Positions 38,521 through 47,551 of a DNA stretch of 64,000 bases are shown here, piece after piece. Position 1 is the stretch's first letter; each line of letters begins with the position of its first letter. Under the pieces are notes generated by a model that worked only from the letters and a program-made list of their open reading frames with translations, was not told the origin of the DNA and did not search any database. This DNA comes from Marinitoga piezophila KA3 (lineage in GTDB: Bacteria > Thermotogota > Thermotogae > Petrotogales > Petrotogaceae). Position numbers and translations under genes: made by a program. The stretch lies in contig NC_016751.1 of NCBI RefSeq assembly GCF_000255135.1, positions 1,674,001 through 1,738,000 on the forward strand, written 5' to 3'.

Positions 38521-39327
38521 ATGGCAGTTATTAGCATGAAACAGTTATTAGAAGCAGGTGTTCACTTCGGTCACAGAACAAGAAGATGGAATCCTAAAAT
38601 GAAACCTTATATTTTCACAGAAAGAAAAGGCATTTACATCATTGACTTACAAAAATCATTAAAGGCTGTAGAAGAAGCTTACGAATTTGTAAGAGATCAA
38701 GCAGCAGAAGGTAAGGTTATTATGTTCGTTGGTACAAAGAAACAGGCACAGCAAATTATTGCTGAAGAAGCAAAAAGAGCAGGAGCATACTACGTAAATA
38801 ACAGATGGTTAGGGGGGTTATTAACAAACTTCCCAACAATCAAAAAGAGAATTAAAAAATTAGAAGAATTAGATGAATTTGTAAATTCAGAAGAATTTGA
38901 AAAATTACCTAAAAAAGAACAGAGTAAAATCAAGAAAACATACGAAAAACTTGACAAAAACCTTGGTGGTTTAAGAGGAATGAAAAGAATTCCTGACTTA
39001 TTATTCTTAATCGATCCAAGAAAGGAACAAATTGCAGTTGCTGAAGCAAATATGTTAGGTATTCCTATCATTGCTTTAGTTGATACAAACTGTGATCCTG
39101 ATCCAATAGATATAGTAATTCCAGGAAACGATGATGCAATTAGAGCAATAAAATTAATTTCTTCAAAAATTGCAGATGCATACATCGAAGGAAGAGAAGG
39201 AAGAATGGGAGAAGAAGCTGCAGCAGAAGCAGCAGAAGAAGAAGTTGTAGATGCAGTAGAAGAAGTAACAAAAGCTAAAGTAGAAGCAGAAGAAAAATAC
39301 GGAGATGTTGTTGAAGAAGAAGAGTAA
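38521..39327 (+). CDS. rpsB: 30S ribosomal protein S2
   Basis: 268 residues. Clear S2: [58 protein letters not shown] and [20 protein letters not shown]. The acidic Glu/Ala-rich C-terminal tail is longer than in E. coli. GGAGGTG precedes the ATG. A terminator follows directly, so the usual partner tsf is not co-transcribed here. Confidence 0.97.
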   Translation: MAVISMKQLLEAGVHFGHRTRRWNPKMKPYIFTERKGIYIIDLQKSLKAVEEAYEFVRDQAAEGKVIMFVGTKKQAQQIIAEEAKRAGAYYVNNRWLGGLLTNFPTIKKRIKKLEELDEFVNSEEFEKLPKKEQSKIKKTYEKLDKNLGGLRGMKRIPDLLFLIDPRKEQIAVAEANMLGIPIIALVDTNCDPDPIDIVIPGNDDAIRAIKLISSKIADAYIEGREGRMGEEAAAEAAEEEVVDAVEEVTKAKVEAEEKYGDVVEEEE

Positions 39328-39344
39328 TAATAACAATTAACATA

Positions 39345-39376
39345 AATCCCGAGAATATTTTATTCTCGGGATTTTT
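39345..39376 (+). terminator. intrinsic terminator after rpsB
   Basis: AATCCCGAGAATA/TATTCTCGGGATT stem with T tract. Confidence 0.92.
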
Positions 39377-39404
39377 TATATTATATACATAAACTGAATA
39401 TTCA

Positions 39405-39413
39405 TGATATAAT
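39405..39413 (+). promoter_or_regulatory. extended -10 promoter (TGATATAAT) of the cobalamin operon
   Basis: TGATATAAT 55 nt before the cobU-like ATG. No cobalamin riboswitch can be recognised in the short leader. Confidence 0.55.
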
Positions 39414-39468
39414 ATTAGTTGATTAAATGAAAAATAAATGAGTTAATAATAAAATAAAGAGGTGAAAA

Positions 39469-40029
39469 ATGGCCAAAATTATTTTAATTACAGGCGGAGC
39501 TCGTAGTGGAAAAAGTACATTTGCGCAGGAAATAATAAGCAAAAAATATAAAAATATCTTATATATAGCCACTGCAATACCTTTTGATGCAGGAATGAAA
39601 GATAGAATAAAAAAACATCAGGAAATGAGGTCAAAAACATGGAAAACAATAGAACAATACAAAAACTTTGAAAATATTGAGAGAAAACCAGAATTCTTAA
39701 ATGCAAATGGGATTATTTTTGAATGCATTACTCTAATGATAACCAATATTTTAATGGATGAAAAGATAGATTTTGAAAACATTGACTATAAAAAGCTTGA
39801 AAATATAGAAGAAAAGATTATAAAAGAAGTTGAGGTTATATTGGATTTAGTGAGAAAATATAATAAATATATAGTAATAGTAACAAATGAAGTGGGAATG
39901 GGTATAGTCCCGGCATATATGTCTGGAAATATTTTCAGAGATATTGCAGGAAGAGTGAATCAATATATAGCCAAAAGAGCAGATGAAGTATATATCACTA
40001 TTTCAGGTATACCACTTAAATTAAAATAG
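39469..40029 (+). CDS. cobU: adenosylcobinamide kinase / GTP guanylyltransferase
   Basis: 186 residues. Phosphorylates adenosylcobinamide and forms AdoCbi-GDP, an assembly step of the B12 nucleotide loop. The P-loop ITGGARSGKSTFAQE is at the N-terminus; the family's IATAIPFDAGMKDRIKKHQ, ITLMITNIL and TNEVGMGIVPAYMSGNIFRD are all present. First gene of cobU-cobS-cobC plus a PurM-like gene. Confidence 0.93.
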   Translation: MAKIILITGGARSGKSTFAQEIISKKYKNILYIATAIPFDAGMKDRIKKHQEMRSKTWKTIEQYKNFENIERKPEFLNANGIIFECITLMITNILMDEKIDFENIDYKKLENIEEKIIKEVEVILDLVRKYNKYIVIVTNEVGMGIVPAYMSGNIFRDIAGRVNQYIAKRADEVYITISGIPLKLK

Positions 40030-40039
40030 GGGTGTAAAA

Positions 40040-40780
40040 ATGAAAGATATTATGAAAGGGATAATTCTTATAATAACCTTTTTTACAAGAATACCAATAA
40101 AATATGAATTTGAATTTTCTGAAAAGTACTTTAAAAAGGGAATAATATTTTTTCCAATTATAGGATTATTTATAGGAGAACTTATGTTTTTAATATTGAA
40201 ATTATCCAATTATATTGATAGAAATATAGTGATATTTTTTACATGGATTTTTTATATATGGATTACAGGTGGAATACATCTTGATGGTGTTGCAGATAGT
40301 TTTGATGGGTTGTTTAGCAATAGAAAAAAAGAAAGAATTCTTGAAATTATGAAAGACAGTAGAATAGGAACATTTGGAGTGATTGGGCTATTAATTGTTT
40401 TGGGATTTGAAATCCTTATGAGTTATTATTCAACATATTCTGTAATTATAATGCCTATGGTTAGTAGAAGTGTGCTTATATTTATATCCTCAATAACAAT
40501 ATATGCAGGTAAAAAGGATGGATTAGGAAATATTTTTATAGACAATTGTAATTTAAAAAAATCCATAATTTCATTTTTAATGGTAATTTTAGTAGCTGTT
40601 TTCTTAAACATAAAATTAATTTTTGCCGTTATAGGAACATACATATTTTCGTTTGTGATTTTAAAGTATATTGAAAAAAGAATAAACGGAATAACAGGAG
40701 ATATAGCCGGGTTAATTATAGAATCATCTCAAGGAATATATTTATTTTTATCATATATAATTTTATTAGGAGTAAATTAA
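40040..40780 (+). CDS. cobS: adenosylcobinamide-GDP ribazoletransferase (cobalamin synthase)
   Basis: 246 residues, a polytopic membrane protein with about six helices. Joins AdoCbi-GDP with alpha-ribazole(-phosphate). The conserved acidic motif appears as GGIHLDGVADSFDGLFSNR followed by MKDSRIGTFGVIGL, and NGITGDIAG near the C-terminus. It begins 10 nt after cobU and its stop overlaps the phosphatase start by one base. Confidence 0.93.
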   Translation: MKDIMKGIILIITFFTRIPIKYEFEFSEKYFKKGIIFFPIIGLFIGELMFLILKLSNYIDRNIVIFFTWIFYIWITGGIHLDGVADSFDGLFSNRKKERILEIMKDSRIGTFGVIGLLIVLGFEILMSYYSTYSVIIMPMVSRSVLIFISSITIYAGKKDGLGNIFIDNCNLKKSIISFLMVILVAVFLNIKLIFAVIGTYIFSFVILKYIEKRINGITGDIAGLIIESSQGIYLFLSYIILLGVN

Positions 40781-41331
40781 TGAAATTATTATTGCTAAGA
40801 CATCCAGAAACAGTAGCAAATATAAAAGGTATATTTAATGGTTGGAAAGATTATCCATTAACTGAAAAAGGGAAATTACAGATGAAAAATATAGTAAAAG
40901 AATTGGAAAAAATACCTGTTGATAGGGTATTTACCAGCCCATTGCCAAGAGCATATAATCTTGCAAAAATAATTGCTGAACAGAAGAAAATTAAAGTGAG
41001 AGTATATGAAGAATTAAAAGAAATTAATTTTGGAAAGTTTGAAGGAAAAACCTTCCAGGAAATAGAAAAAGAATTTCCTGATGAATGTAAACAATGGTTG
41101 GATAATTATAAGACCTTTAAATTTCCTGAAGGTGAGAGTTTTGAAGATTTTAATGAAAGAATTTCTTATTTCCTGAAAAGCATCGAAAAAGGTGCAAATA
41201 AGACATATCTAATAGTTACTCATCTTGGTGTAATTAGAGTAATATTAACAAAAATATATAATTGGGATATTGATAAAATGTGGGAGATACAATGTGAAAA
41301 TGGAAAATATATAGAGGTGAATATAAAATGA
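40780..41331 (+). CDS. cobC: histidine phosphatase family protein, probable alpha-ribazole phosphatase
   Basis: 183 residues of the phosphoglycerate-mutase-like superfamily. The catalytic loop is LLLRHPETVAN (Pro where RHGE is usual), and TSPLPRAYNLAKII, INFGKFEGKTFQEIE and VTHLGVIRVIL follow. Removal of the alpha-ribazole 5'-phosphate is inferred from its place between cobS and a PurM-like gene. Both ends overlap neighbours by 1-4 nt. Confidence 0.82.
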   Translation: MKLLLLRHPETVANIKGIFNGWKDYPLTEKGKLQMKNIVKELEKIPVDRVFTSPLPRAYNLAKIIAEQKKIKVRVYEELKEINFGKFEGKTFQEIEKEFPDECKQWLDNYKTFKFPEGESFEDFNERISYFLKSIEKGANKTYLIVTHLGVIRVILTKIYNWDIDKMWEIQCENGKYIEVNIK

Positions 41332-42056
41332 AAATAAAAAAATTTAGAGATTTAACTATTATTGATATGGAAAATAAAAAACTTGTAATAGCCTGCGATT
41401 CTTCAGGGGCAGTAGGTGATAAAGAATTTGATATAGTAAAAACAGAACCTGAAATAGTTGGATATTATGCTACTCATGTTGCAATGGCTGAAATTATTTC
41501 TTATGGTGCTAAACCAATAGTTGTAGTTAATACTCTTTCTGTTGAAATGAATAATACAGGAAAAAAGATTATAAATGGAATAAAAAAATTATTAAAGGAA
41601 ATAAATATTGAAGAAAATATTATAACAGGCAGTACCGAAGAAAATTTTCCTACCGTTCAAACCGGAATAGGTGTGACAATTATAGGAATTACCAATAAAG
41701 GTATAGAATTTGTATCAAATAAAAATGATTATTGTGTTGCAATTGGAATTCCGCGTGTTGGAGAAGAAGTGCTAAAAAGTAGGGATATTGTGACAATCAA
41801 AGATATATTAAAAATAAGAAATCTGGAATTTGTGCATGAGATGATACCAGTTGGTTCAAAAGGAATAACTCATGAAATAAAGGAAATTGAAAAATCAGGG
41901 AAATACAAATTTGTTTTTAATAAAAACATAAAAATAGATTTATCAAAAAGCGCAGGACCTTCGACATGTGTGCTGGTTACATTAAAAAAAGAAAATATTC
42001 CAGAATTAAAAAAAGCTATAAGTCTTCCAGTTGTTGAAATAGGAAAGTTAGTGTAA
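41328..42056 (+). CDS. AIR-synthase-related (PurM-like) protein, possible alpha-ribazole kinase
   Basis: 242 residues of the PurM/SelD-type ATP-binding superfamily: an early VIACDSSGAVGDKEFD and HVAMAEIISYGAKPIVVVN, and ITGSTEENFPTVQTGIGVTI. Shorter than PurM or ThiL. Given the cobUSC context, a CblS-like alpha-ribazole kinase, described in some Firmicutes as a PurM-like protein, is a reasonable guess. It overlaps cobC by 4 nt and a strong terminator follows. Confidence 0.7.
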   Translation: MKIKKFRDLTIIDMENKKLVIACDSSGAVGDKEFDIVKTEPEIVGYYATHVAMAEIISYGAKPIVVVNTLSVEMNNTGKKIINGIKKLLKEINIEENIITGSTEENFPTVQTGIGVTIIGITNKGIEFVSNKNDYCVAIGIPRVGEEVLKSRDIVTIKDILKIRNLEFVHEMIPVGSKGITHEIKEIEKSGKYKFVFNKNIKIDLSKSAGPSTCVLVTLKKENIPELKKAISLPVVEIGKLV

Positions 42057-42064
42057 ATAATTCC

Positions 42065-42101
42065 ACATAAAAACCGGTTGTGATAAAACCGGTTTTTATG
42101 T
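42065..42101 (+). terminator. intrinsic terminator of the cobalamin operon
   Basis: Long stem ACATAAAAACCGGTT/AACCGGTTTTTATGT, loop GTGATAA. Confidence 0.92.
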
Positions 42102-42104
42102 ATT

Positions 42105-42156
42105 ATGACAGAATAAAAAGAAATAAAATAATTTTATTCCAATAAATGACAGAATA
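42105..42156. promoter_or_regulatory. pair of direct repeats ATGACAGAATA, candidate regulator site
   Basis: ATGACAGAATA occurs exactly at 42105-42115 and 42146-42156, start-to-start distance 41 nt (about four helical turns), upstream of the operon that encodes a LytTR-type regulator. LytTR proteins bind paired direct repeats, so autoregulation is plausible. The match to the published LytTR consensus is weak. Confidence 0.5.
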
Positions 42157-42214
42157 TCAGAAAAAGTTTTTAAAAATATTTTTTATATATTATAGTAATT
42201 GTGGAGGTGATAAA

Positions 42215-42853
42215 ATGAAGCCTAAGTGGTTATTGATTATAATATTTTTATTATCACTTATCGTATTTGGAGGAAGCAGTGGATTTTATTTGGGAATGTC
42301 GTATATTCCTGTATCAGAAATAAAAAGTCCTGATAATTCAATTGATTTACATGATGGAGTATTATATCCTTTGTATGGTTTTAGGATGAATGTAGATAAA
42401 TTTTATTTTGGTATTGAAGGAACTATGAATATGGAAAATAATACCAATAGTCTTCAAATATCTTATGAAGGAGGAAAAGTTGGATATATTTTTAATATAT
42501 TTAACAAAATAGGAGTGGATCTTGGGATATTAGGAGGACATTACACTCAAAGTTTTCTAAAAGTAGTTGATGGTGGGAAGACATTAGAAGATTTTAAAAA
42601 TAATACTGCTATTCATTATATAAAGCTTTCGAAAGATTATTATATATTATCTCCATCAATGGGAATGCATATTTATTTTACAAAACATTTTGGATTATTT
42701 TTAAAGGGAGCATATAATTTTGGATATTCTCAATCTGGATGGTATTTTGAAGATGATCCTTCATTGTATATAGTAAGAGATAGCAGTGAAACGAATAACT
42801 TTTTAAAATGGTATGATATTTCTGTCTTTCTTGAAATTGGTTCCTTATATTAA
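42215..42853 (+). CDS. exported beta-barrel-like protein (paralogue of the gene at 43710)
   Basis: 212 residues from ATG 42215, which has GGAGGTGAT upstream; an upstream ATG at 42146 lacks a ribosome-binding site and lies within the repeat element. Signal peptide (KWLLIIIFLLSLIVFG), then Gly/Tyr-rich strands typical of outer-membrane barrels (VDLGILGGHYTQSFLK, GLFLKGAYNFGYSQSGWYFE). Shares the VDGGKTLEDFKNN-type segment and length with the protein two genes downstream. First gene of an eight-gene run. Confidence 0.75.
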   Translation: MKPKWLLIIIFLLSLIVFGGSSGFYLGMSYIPVSEIKSPDNSIDLHDGVLYPLYGFRMNVDKFYFGIEGTMNMENNTNSLQISYEGGKVGYIFNIFNKIGVDLGILGGHYTQSFLKVVDGGKTLEDFKNNTAIHYIKLSKDYYILSPSMGMHIYFTKHFGLFLKGAYNFGYSQSGWYFEDDPSLYIVRDSSETNNFLKWYDISVFLEIGSLY

Positions 42854-42865
42854 GGAGGGAACAAA

Positions 42866-43696
42866 ATGAATATCAGAGAATATTGGTTTTTATTTCCGAT
42901 AACAGCATTAATATTAATGATTTTCTCTTTTAATCTGGAAAATTATAATGTGAGTTCTCAGGTAATACAACCGAATAAATCAATTGAAATTAATGGAATA
43001 GATATTATAAAGATTAATTATCCAGCGGTTAGGATAAAATTTGATCCCGAAAGTAATAAAATATATTTTTCAGATAAAATAATACTTGTGAAAAAAGAAA
43101 ATATGGTTGAAGTAAGAAGTAGTAACCCGTCATTATTTGGAAGTCAGAACATTATTGAAATTGTTATCGGGACTAAAAAAAGATATAAAAATGTAATTAT
43201 AGATACAGCTTCAGCAGAGATATATGGAAAGTTAAATACAGAATTTTTTGATATTGATTCTATGAACATCAAATTTCGAGATTTTGAAATTAATAACAAT
43301 ACAGAATTTAAAGTGGATGGAACAAGCGTTTCTATAATCAACAGTTATATTAAAACCAAAAAGATATATATGGATACAACATCTTTAAAATTTTTAAATA
43401 CTCTAATAACAGCTGATTTAATAGATCTTGATGGAACAACTATTAGTGTTGAAGGGGAAATAAATGTACATGAATTATATATAGATGGAACAAGTGTTAA
43501 ACTTAACTTTAAATGTAAAAATTTAAAAAATATAAAAATTTCATCAACAACACTTAGTGGTGAAATATATTATCTTGATATGTGGGATGGAATTCGTAGA
43601 TTAGAAAGTAATGAAATTTCAAATAATTTAATTATATATGTAAAAAAAGAAAATCCCGGAATAATTGATTTCAAGGGAAAAATAAAAAAATATTAA
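42866..43696 (+). CDS. DUF4097-like exported beta-helix protein
   Basis: 276 residues. An N-terminal hydrophobic segment (FLFPITALILMIFSF) is followed by repeated short strands with a recurring D-x-T/S motif (VIIDTASAEIYGK, KVDGTSVSIINS, YMDTTSLKFL, LDGTTISVEG, YIDGTSVKLNF), the regular pattern of DUF4097/GIN-type right-handed beta-helices. In Firmicutes such domains sit in envelope-stress operons. It lies between two barrel-like genes, 12 nt after the first. Confidence 0.72.
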   Translation: MNIREYWFLFPITALILMIFSFNLENYNVSSQVIQPNKSIEINGIDIIKINYPAVRIKFDPESNKIYFSDKIILVKKENMVEVRSSNPSLFGSQNIIEIVIGTKKRYKNVIIDTASAEIYGKLNTEFFDIDSMNIKFRDFEINNNTEFKVDGTSVSIINSYIKTKKIYMDTTSLKFLNTLITADLIDLDGTTISVEGEINVHELYIDGTSVKLNFKCKNLKNIKISSTTLSGEIYYLDMWDGIRRLESNEISNNLIIYVKKENPGIIDFKGKIKKY

Positions 43697-43709
43697 AGAG
43701 GTGAATTCT

Positions 43710-44351
43710 ATGAAAAAAAATATAATAATTTTAATGATGATTCTTTCTACCAGTATAATTTTCGCATTTAATTTTGGTTGGGGAGGTTCCCAGATACAGT
43801 TTATTCCAGAAAGCTCGTTGCAACAATTAATACCTTTAAATGATTTAAAAATTAATGGAGGAATGGTATTATATGGTGGCAGTGGTGCAGGAAGAATTGC
43901 AAATGGAATTTATATTGGAGGCCAGGGTGAATCTGGTAGTTTAAGAACAGGCGAATATGAAATTAGTATAAATCAGGGTTTCTTTATGTTCGGAACACAT
44001 TTAAATCCATTTAAAATATTATCTTTTGAAGTTGGTCTGGGATTTGGTGGAAGCGAAATAGCAATAAAAAAATTTGTTGATGGAGATGCAAATACTATAG
44101 ATGATTTCGTAAATTCACCTCAAAAAGTGCCTTATATAGTATCTTTAAATACAGATATGTTTGCATTAAATACACAGGCTAAAATATATTTAAATCTTGC
44201 TGAATTTTTTAGTATAATAGTACATGGTAATTTTATATATGGCTTTTCATCAGATGGCTGGAAAATAGAAAATACATATAATTTAAAAGATACATTACCA
44301 ACTAATTATTATTATTACACAATAGGTGCAGGTGTAATGTGGGGATTTTAA
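43710..44351 (+). CDS. exported beta-barrel-like protein (paralogue of the gene at 42215)
   Basis: 213 residues from ATG 43710 after AGAGGTGAA; the open frame begins 9 nt earlier. Signal peptide (MKKNIIILMMILSTSIIFA), Gly-rich N-terminal mature part, then barrel-like strands (FSIIVHGNFIYGFSSDGWKI). The segment VDGDANTIDDFVNSP matches the paralogue. Function unknown; probably an outer-envelope partner in the same system. Confidence 0.75.
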   Translation: MKKNIIILMMILSTSIIFAFNFGWGGSQIQFIPESSLQQLIPLNDLKINGGMVLYGGSGAGRIANGIYIGGQGESGSLRTGEYEISINQGFFMFGTHLNPFKILSFEVGLGFGGSEIAIKKFVDGDANTIDDFVNSPQKVPYIVSLNTDMFALNTQAKIYLNLAEFFSIIVHGNFIYGFSSDGWKIENTYNLKDTLPTNYYYYTIGAGVMWGF

Positions 44352-44365
44352 AAGGGGATGGATAA

Positions 44366-45010
44366 GTGAAAAATAAAAATATTTATATATTTTTAATTAT
44401 ATATCTGATAAATATTATTACCTTTTCAACTCCAATTGAAAAAGAGTTTGAAAAAATAGAAAATAATCTTAAAAGTAATCCTTTTAAAAAAGAATACATA
44501 AAGGATCTGGAAGATTTTTACATAAAGAATTTTAATGATTTAAATATATCACTAATAGATAAATTGCTTGAGTTAAACAGTGAAATAATAGATACCTGTT
44601 CATATGCTATTTTAAAAGAAATCAGGGGAAGCTTATTGGTAAAAAAAGCAAAATATGAATGGTTCTTACCTTTAAAATATTATTATATATATACCGGGAT
44701 GCTTGAAATGAAACATGTAATAGAAGAGGATTTTGATAATTTAACATATAGATATATTCGTGCAAAAACAGCATATGATATATCCGAATATAATTTTGCA
44801 CATGAAATTTCATTAAAAGATTTTGAATACATATATTTAAGAGTTCAGGAAAAGAAAGAATTTTTAAAAAGGTATGACTTTGGAGAAGTACTATATAAAT
44901 TGGGAATATTATATAAAAAAGTTTCTCCTATAAAATCTCAAAAATATTTTAACGAATTAAAAGAGTATAAAAATTCTATATATTATAAAAGGGTGTATGA
45001 TGAAAAATAG
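44366..45010 (+). CDS. exported helical-repeat protein of unknown function
   Basis: 214 residues from GTG 44366. A signal peptide (IYIFLIIYLINIITFS) is followed by alpha-helical segments of about 34 residues (YIRAKTAYDISEYNFAHEIS, YKLGILYKKVSPIKSQKYF) suggestive of TPR-like repeats. No family recognised. Its 3' end overlaps the histidine kinase start by 14 nt, tying it to the two-component system. Confidence 0.7.
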   Translation: MKNKNIYIFLIIYLINIITFSTPIEKEFEKIENNLKSNPFKKEYIKDLEDFYIKNFNDLNISLIDKLLELNSEIIDTCSYAILKEIRGSLLVKKAKYEWFLPLKYYYIYTGMLEMKHVIEEDFDNLTYRYIRAKTAYDISEYNFAHEISLKDFEYIYLRVQEKKEFLKRYDFGEVLYKLGILYKKVSPIKSQKYFNELKEYKNSIYYKRVYDEK

Positions 45011-46022
45011 ACGATTATTAAAGGTTTTGTTGATAACACAATTAATAGCCTTATCAATTACATATTTTATATATCTTTATACGCCATATTTTAATATACA
45101 AATTAGTCTGATTATTACGGAATTATTTGTTACAACTATAGGTGTAATATACTATATCTCAACAGAAATGTTGTTTCATACAGTAAAAATAGAAATAAAA
45201 TTTTTAAGACGTATAATAAAAATTCTTATTTTTGTATTTAGCTTTTTTTCAGGGGTATTTATTGCTGAAGACCTCATTTCAAGATTGCTATCATATACTT
45301 TTTTTTCTACGGAGAAGTATGTTCTTTTAATATATAGCATAATTGTATTGATATTAACTTTACTTTTGATAATAATATATTATAAGCTTAAAAATAAGAT
45401 AGAGGAAAATGAAAAGTTAAAACAGGAAAAGTTAAAAGCTGAATTAAAAGCATTGCGTTCAAAGCTAAATCCGCATTTTTTATTTAACACGTTAAATACC
45501 ATAATTGATCTTGCGTACACATCACCAGAAAAGGTTGAACAGGTGGTGATAAACCTTTCAGATATATATAGAAAGGTATTATATTCATCAGATAAGGATT
45601 TTTGTACAGTAGAGGAAGAAATATCTTTGATAAAAGAATATCTTGAAATTGAAAAAATTAGATTTGGAAGTCGATTAAAATGTAATTTTGAAATTTCAAA
45701 AGAAACATTAAAATTAAAAATTCCTCCATTTATTCTGGAACCTTTTGTTGAAAACGCGGTTATTCATGGAATATCTCCAAAAAAAGAAGGAGGAATCATA
45801 ACAATAAAAACATACTTAGAAAAAAATACGCTTTTTCTTGAAATTTGGGATAATGGTTCAGGAACACATAAAAATATTCAGTATGGTTTTGGAATAAACA
45901 GCGTAATAGAGCGATTAAATCTTATATATAAAAATAATGCTGAAGTAAAAATATTAAAAAATAAACCTTCTGGCGTAAAAGTGATTATTTTAATAAAAAA
46001 TATAAAGGGGAATGAACAATGA
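44997..46022 (+). CDS. LytS/YehU-family sensor histidine kinase
   Basis: 341 residues: about four N-terminal membrane helices (about 8-135), a coiled linker, then a His_kinase (PF06580-type) domain with the phospho-His motif LRSKLNPHFLFNTLNTI near residue 160 and ATPase boxes PFILEPFVENAVIHGI and IWDNGSGTHKN...YGFGINSVIERL. No large extracytoplasmic sensor, so it may sense the membrane or partner proteins. Overlaps the response-regulator start by ATGA. Confidence 0.92.
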   Translation: MMKNRRLLKVLLITQLIALSITYFIYLYTPYFNIQISLIITELFVTTIGVIYYISTEMLFHTVKIEIKFLRRIIKILIFVFSFFSGVFIAEDLISRLLSYTFFSTEKYVLLIYSIIVLILTLLLIIIYYKLKNKIEENEKLKQEKLKAELKALRSKLNPHFLFNTLNTIIDLAYTSPEKVEQVVINLSDIYRKVLYSSDKDFCTVEEEISLIKEYLEIEKIRFGSRLKCNFEISKETLKLKIPPFILEPFVENAVIHGISPKKEGGIITIKTYLEKNTLFLEIWDNGSGTHKNIQYGFGINSVIERLNLIYKNNAEVKILKNKPSGVKVIILIKNIKGNEQ

Positions 46023-46765
46023 TAAAATGTGTTATAATTGAAGATGAAATTCATGCTTCAAATAGGCTTGAAAAGATGTTGGGAAATTTTGAAGATATAC
46101 AGATATGCGGTAAAGCATTTGATGGAGATGAAGGCGTTGAACTTATCGAAAAAGAAAGACCAGAACTTGTATTTTTAGATATAAATCTTCCTGGAAAAAA
46201 TGGATTTGAAGTTTTAAAATCCATTTCCTATGAACCATTTGTGATATTTATAACGGCATATCAGGAATATGCTATAAAAGCATTTGAAGAAAATGCTATA
46301 GATTATTTATTAAAACCATTTGATTTAAAAAGATTAAAAAGCTCAATTGAAAGAATATATGAACGAAAACCAAGAATTAAAAAAGAAAAAATTGTTGAAA
46401 TCGATGAATTCATAAATAAAAAAGCGAACTACCAGAAGATTTTTACAGTAAAAGATAATGATGAAATACTGGTAATACCGGAAAAGGATATAGTATATTT
46501 TAAAGCGGAAGAAAAATACGTCTTTTTATGCACCAAAAATAAGGAATATTATTACAACAGAACATTAAAGCAACTAGAAAGTGAAATAGATCCAGAAGTA
46601 TTTATAAGAATACATAAAAGCTATATAGTTTCAATAAATTATATAAAAAAATTCAAACGATTATTTATAAGAGAATATATCGTTGAATTAAATGATTTAA
46701 AAAACACAGAGTTAAAGATAGGAAGAAGCTATTTGCATGAATTAAAAGAAAAATTTGGATTTTAA
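46019..46765 (+). CDS. LytTR-family response regulator
   Basis: 248 residues: an N-terminal receiver (VIIEDEIHA, phospho-Asp in LVFLDINLPGKNGFE, FITAYQEYA, LKPFD) and a C-terminal LytTR DNA-binding domain (YFKAEEKYVFLCTKNKEYYY, FIRIHKSYIVSINYI). It should be phosphorylated by the kinase encoded just upstream. The direct repeats at 42105-42156 are the candidate target. An ABC transporter gene follows after 21 nt. Confidence 0.93.
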   Translation: MIKCVIIEDEIHASNRLEKMLGNFEDIQICGKAFDGDEGVELIEKERPELVFLDINLPGKNGFEVLKSISYEPFVIFITAYQEYAIKAFEENAIDYLLKPFDLKRLKSSIERIYERKPRIKKEKIVEIDEFINKKANYQKIFTVKDNDEILVIPEKDIVYFKAEEKYVFLCTKNKEYYYNRTLKQLESEIDPEVFIRIHKSYIVSINYIKKFKRLFIREYIVELNDLKNTELKIGRSYLHELKEKFGF

Positions 46766-46786
46766 TAAATTCTGGGGGTGTAATTA

Positions 46787-47539
46787 GTGATAAGAGCAAA
46801 AAACTTAGTAAAAAAATTTGGAGATTTTACAGCAGTTGATAATGTAAGTCTTAATATTAAACCAGGAGAAATTTATGGATTTCTTGGACCAAATGGAGCA
46901 GGAAAAACAACAACTATAAGAATGCTAACAGGTACTTTAAGACCTACAAGTGGTGAAGTTGAAATATTGAACATGAACATGAAAGAAAAAGAAATTGAAA
47001 TAAAAGCAAATATAGGAGTAGTTCCAGATGAACCAAGAATGTACGAAAATCTTAGAGGAACAGAATTTATAGAATTCATAATGAATATATATGAAGTGGA
47101 TAAAACAGAAGCAAAAAAAAGATTTGACGAAATATGTGAAATATTTGAAATAAATTATCTCGATTCATTTATAGGAGATTATTCACATGGTATGAAACAA
47201 AAATTAATGGTGGCTTCTGTATTAATGAGAAAACCGAAAGTAATATTCCTTGATGAGCCTACAGTTGGACTTGACGCAAAATCGGCAAAACTTTTAAAAA
47301 TGTTAATAGAAAAGTATGCTAAAGAAGGTGCAACCATATTTATGACAACACATATTTTAGAAATAGCAGAGAAAATGTGTGATAGAATAGGGATTATCTC
47401 AAAAGGAAAACTTATAGCCGAGGGTACATTGGAAGAATTAAAGCATTTATCTGAAACAGACGAAAAACAATCACTTGAGGATTTATTCCTTGAATTAACT
47501 GGTGCTGGAGAATTGGATGACATAATAAAAGAGCTATAA
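46787..47539 (+). CDS. ABC transporter ATP-binding protein
   Basis: 250 residues from GTG 46787. Walker A FLGPNGAGKTTTIRML, signature YSHGMKQKLMVASVL (His in place of the first Gly of SGG, as tolerated in this ABC-2 branch), Walker B VIFLDEPTVGLD and H-loop MTTHILE. Pairs with the large permease encoded 12 nt downstream. Context (LytS/LytR, envelope proteins) suggests export or resistance to an envelope-active compound, which is inference. Confidence 0.92.
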   Translation: MIRAKNLVKKFGDFTAVDNVSLNIKPGEIYGFLGPNGAGKTTTIRMLTGTLRPTSGEVEILNMNMKEKEIEIKANIGVVPDEPRMYENLRGTEFIEFIMNIYEVDKTEAKKRFDEICEIFEINYLDSFIGDYSHGMKQKLMVASVLMRKPKVIFLDEPTVGLDAKSAKLLKMLIEKYAKEGATIFMTTHILEIAEKMCDRIGIISKGKLIAEGTLEELKHLSETDEKQSLEDLFLELTGAGELDDIIKEL

Positions 47540-47551
47540 TGGGGTGAAAAA

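Noticed and set aside
39360-39468. Cobalamin riboswitch before the cobU-cobS-cobC operon
   Set aside because: The leader of about 55 nt after the promoter is too short and AT-only; no B12-box-like motif.
42146-42214. 23-residue N-terminal extension of the barrel-like protein
   Set aside because: Its ATG is part of the direct repeat, no ribosome-binding site precedes it, and ATG 42215 has GGAGGTGAT before a clean signal peptide.
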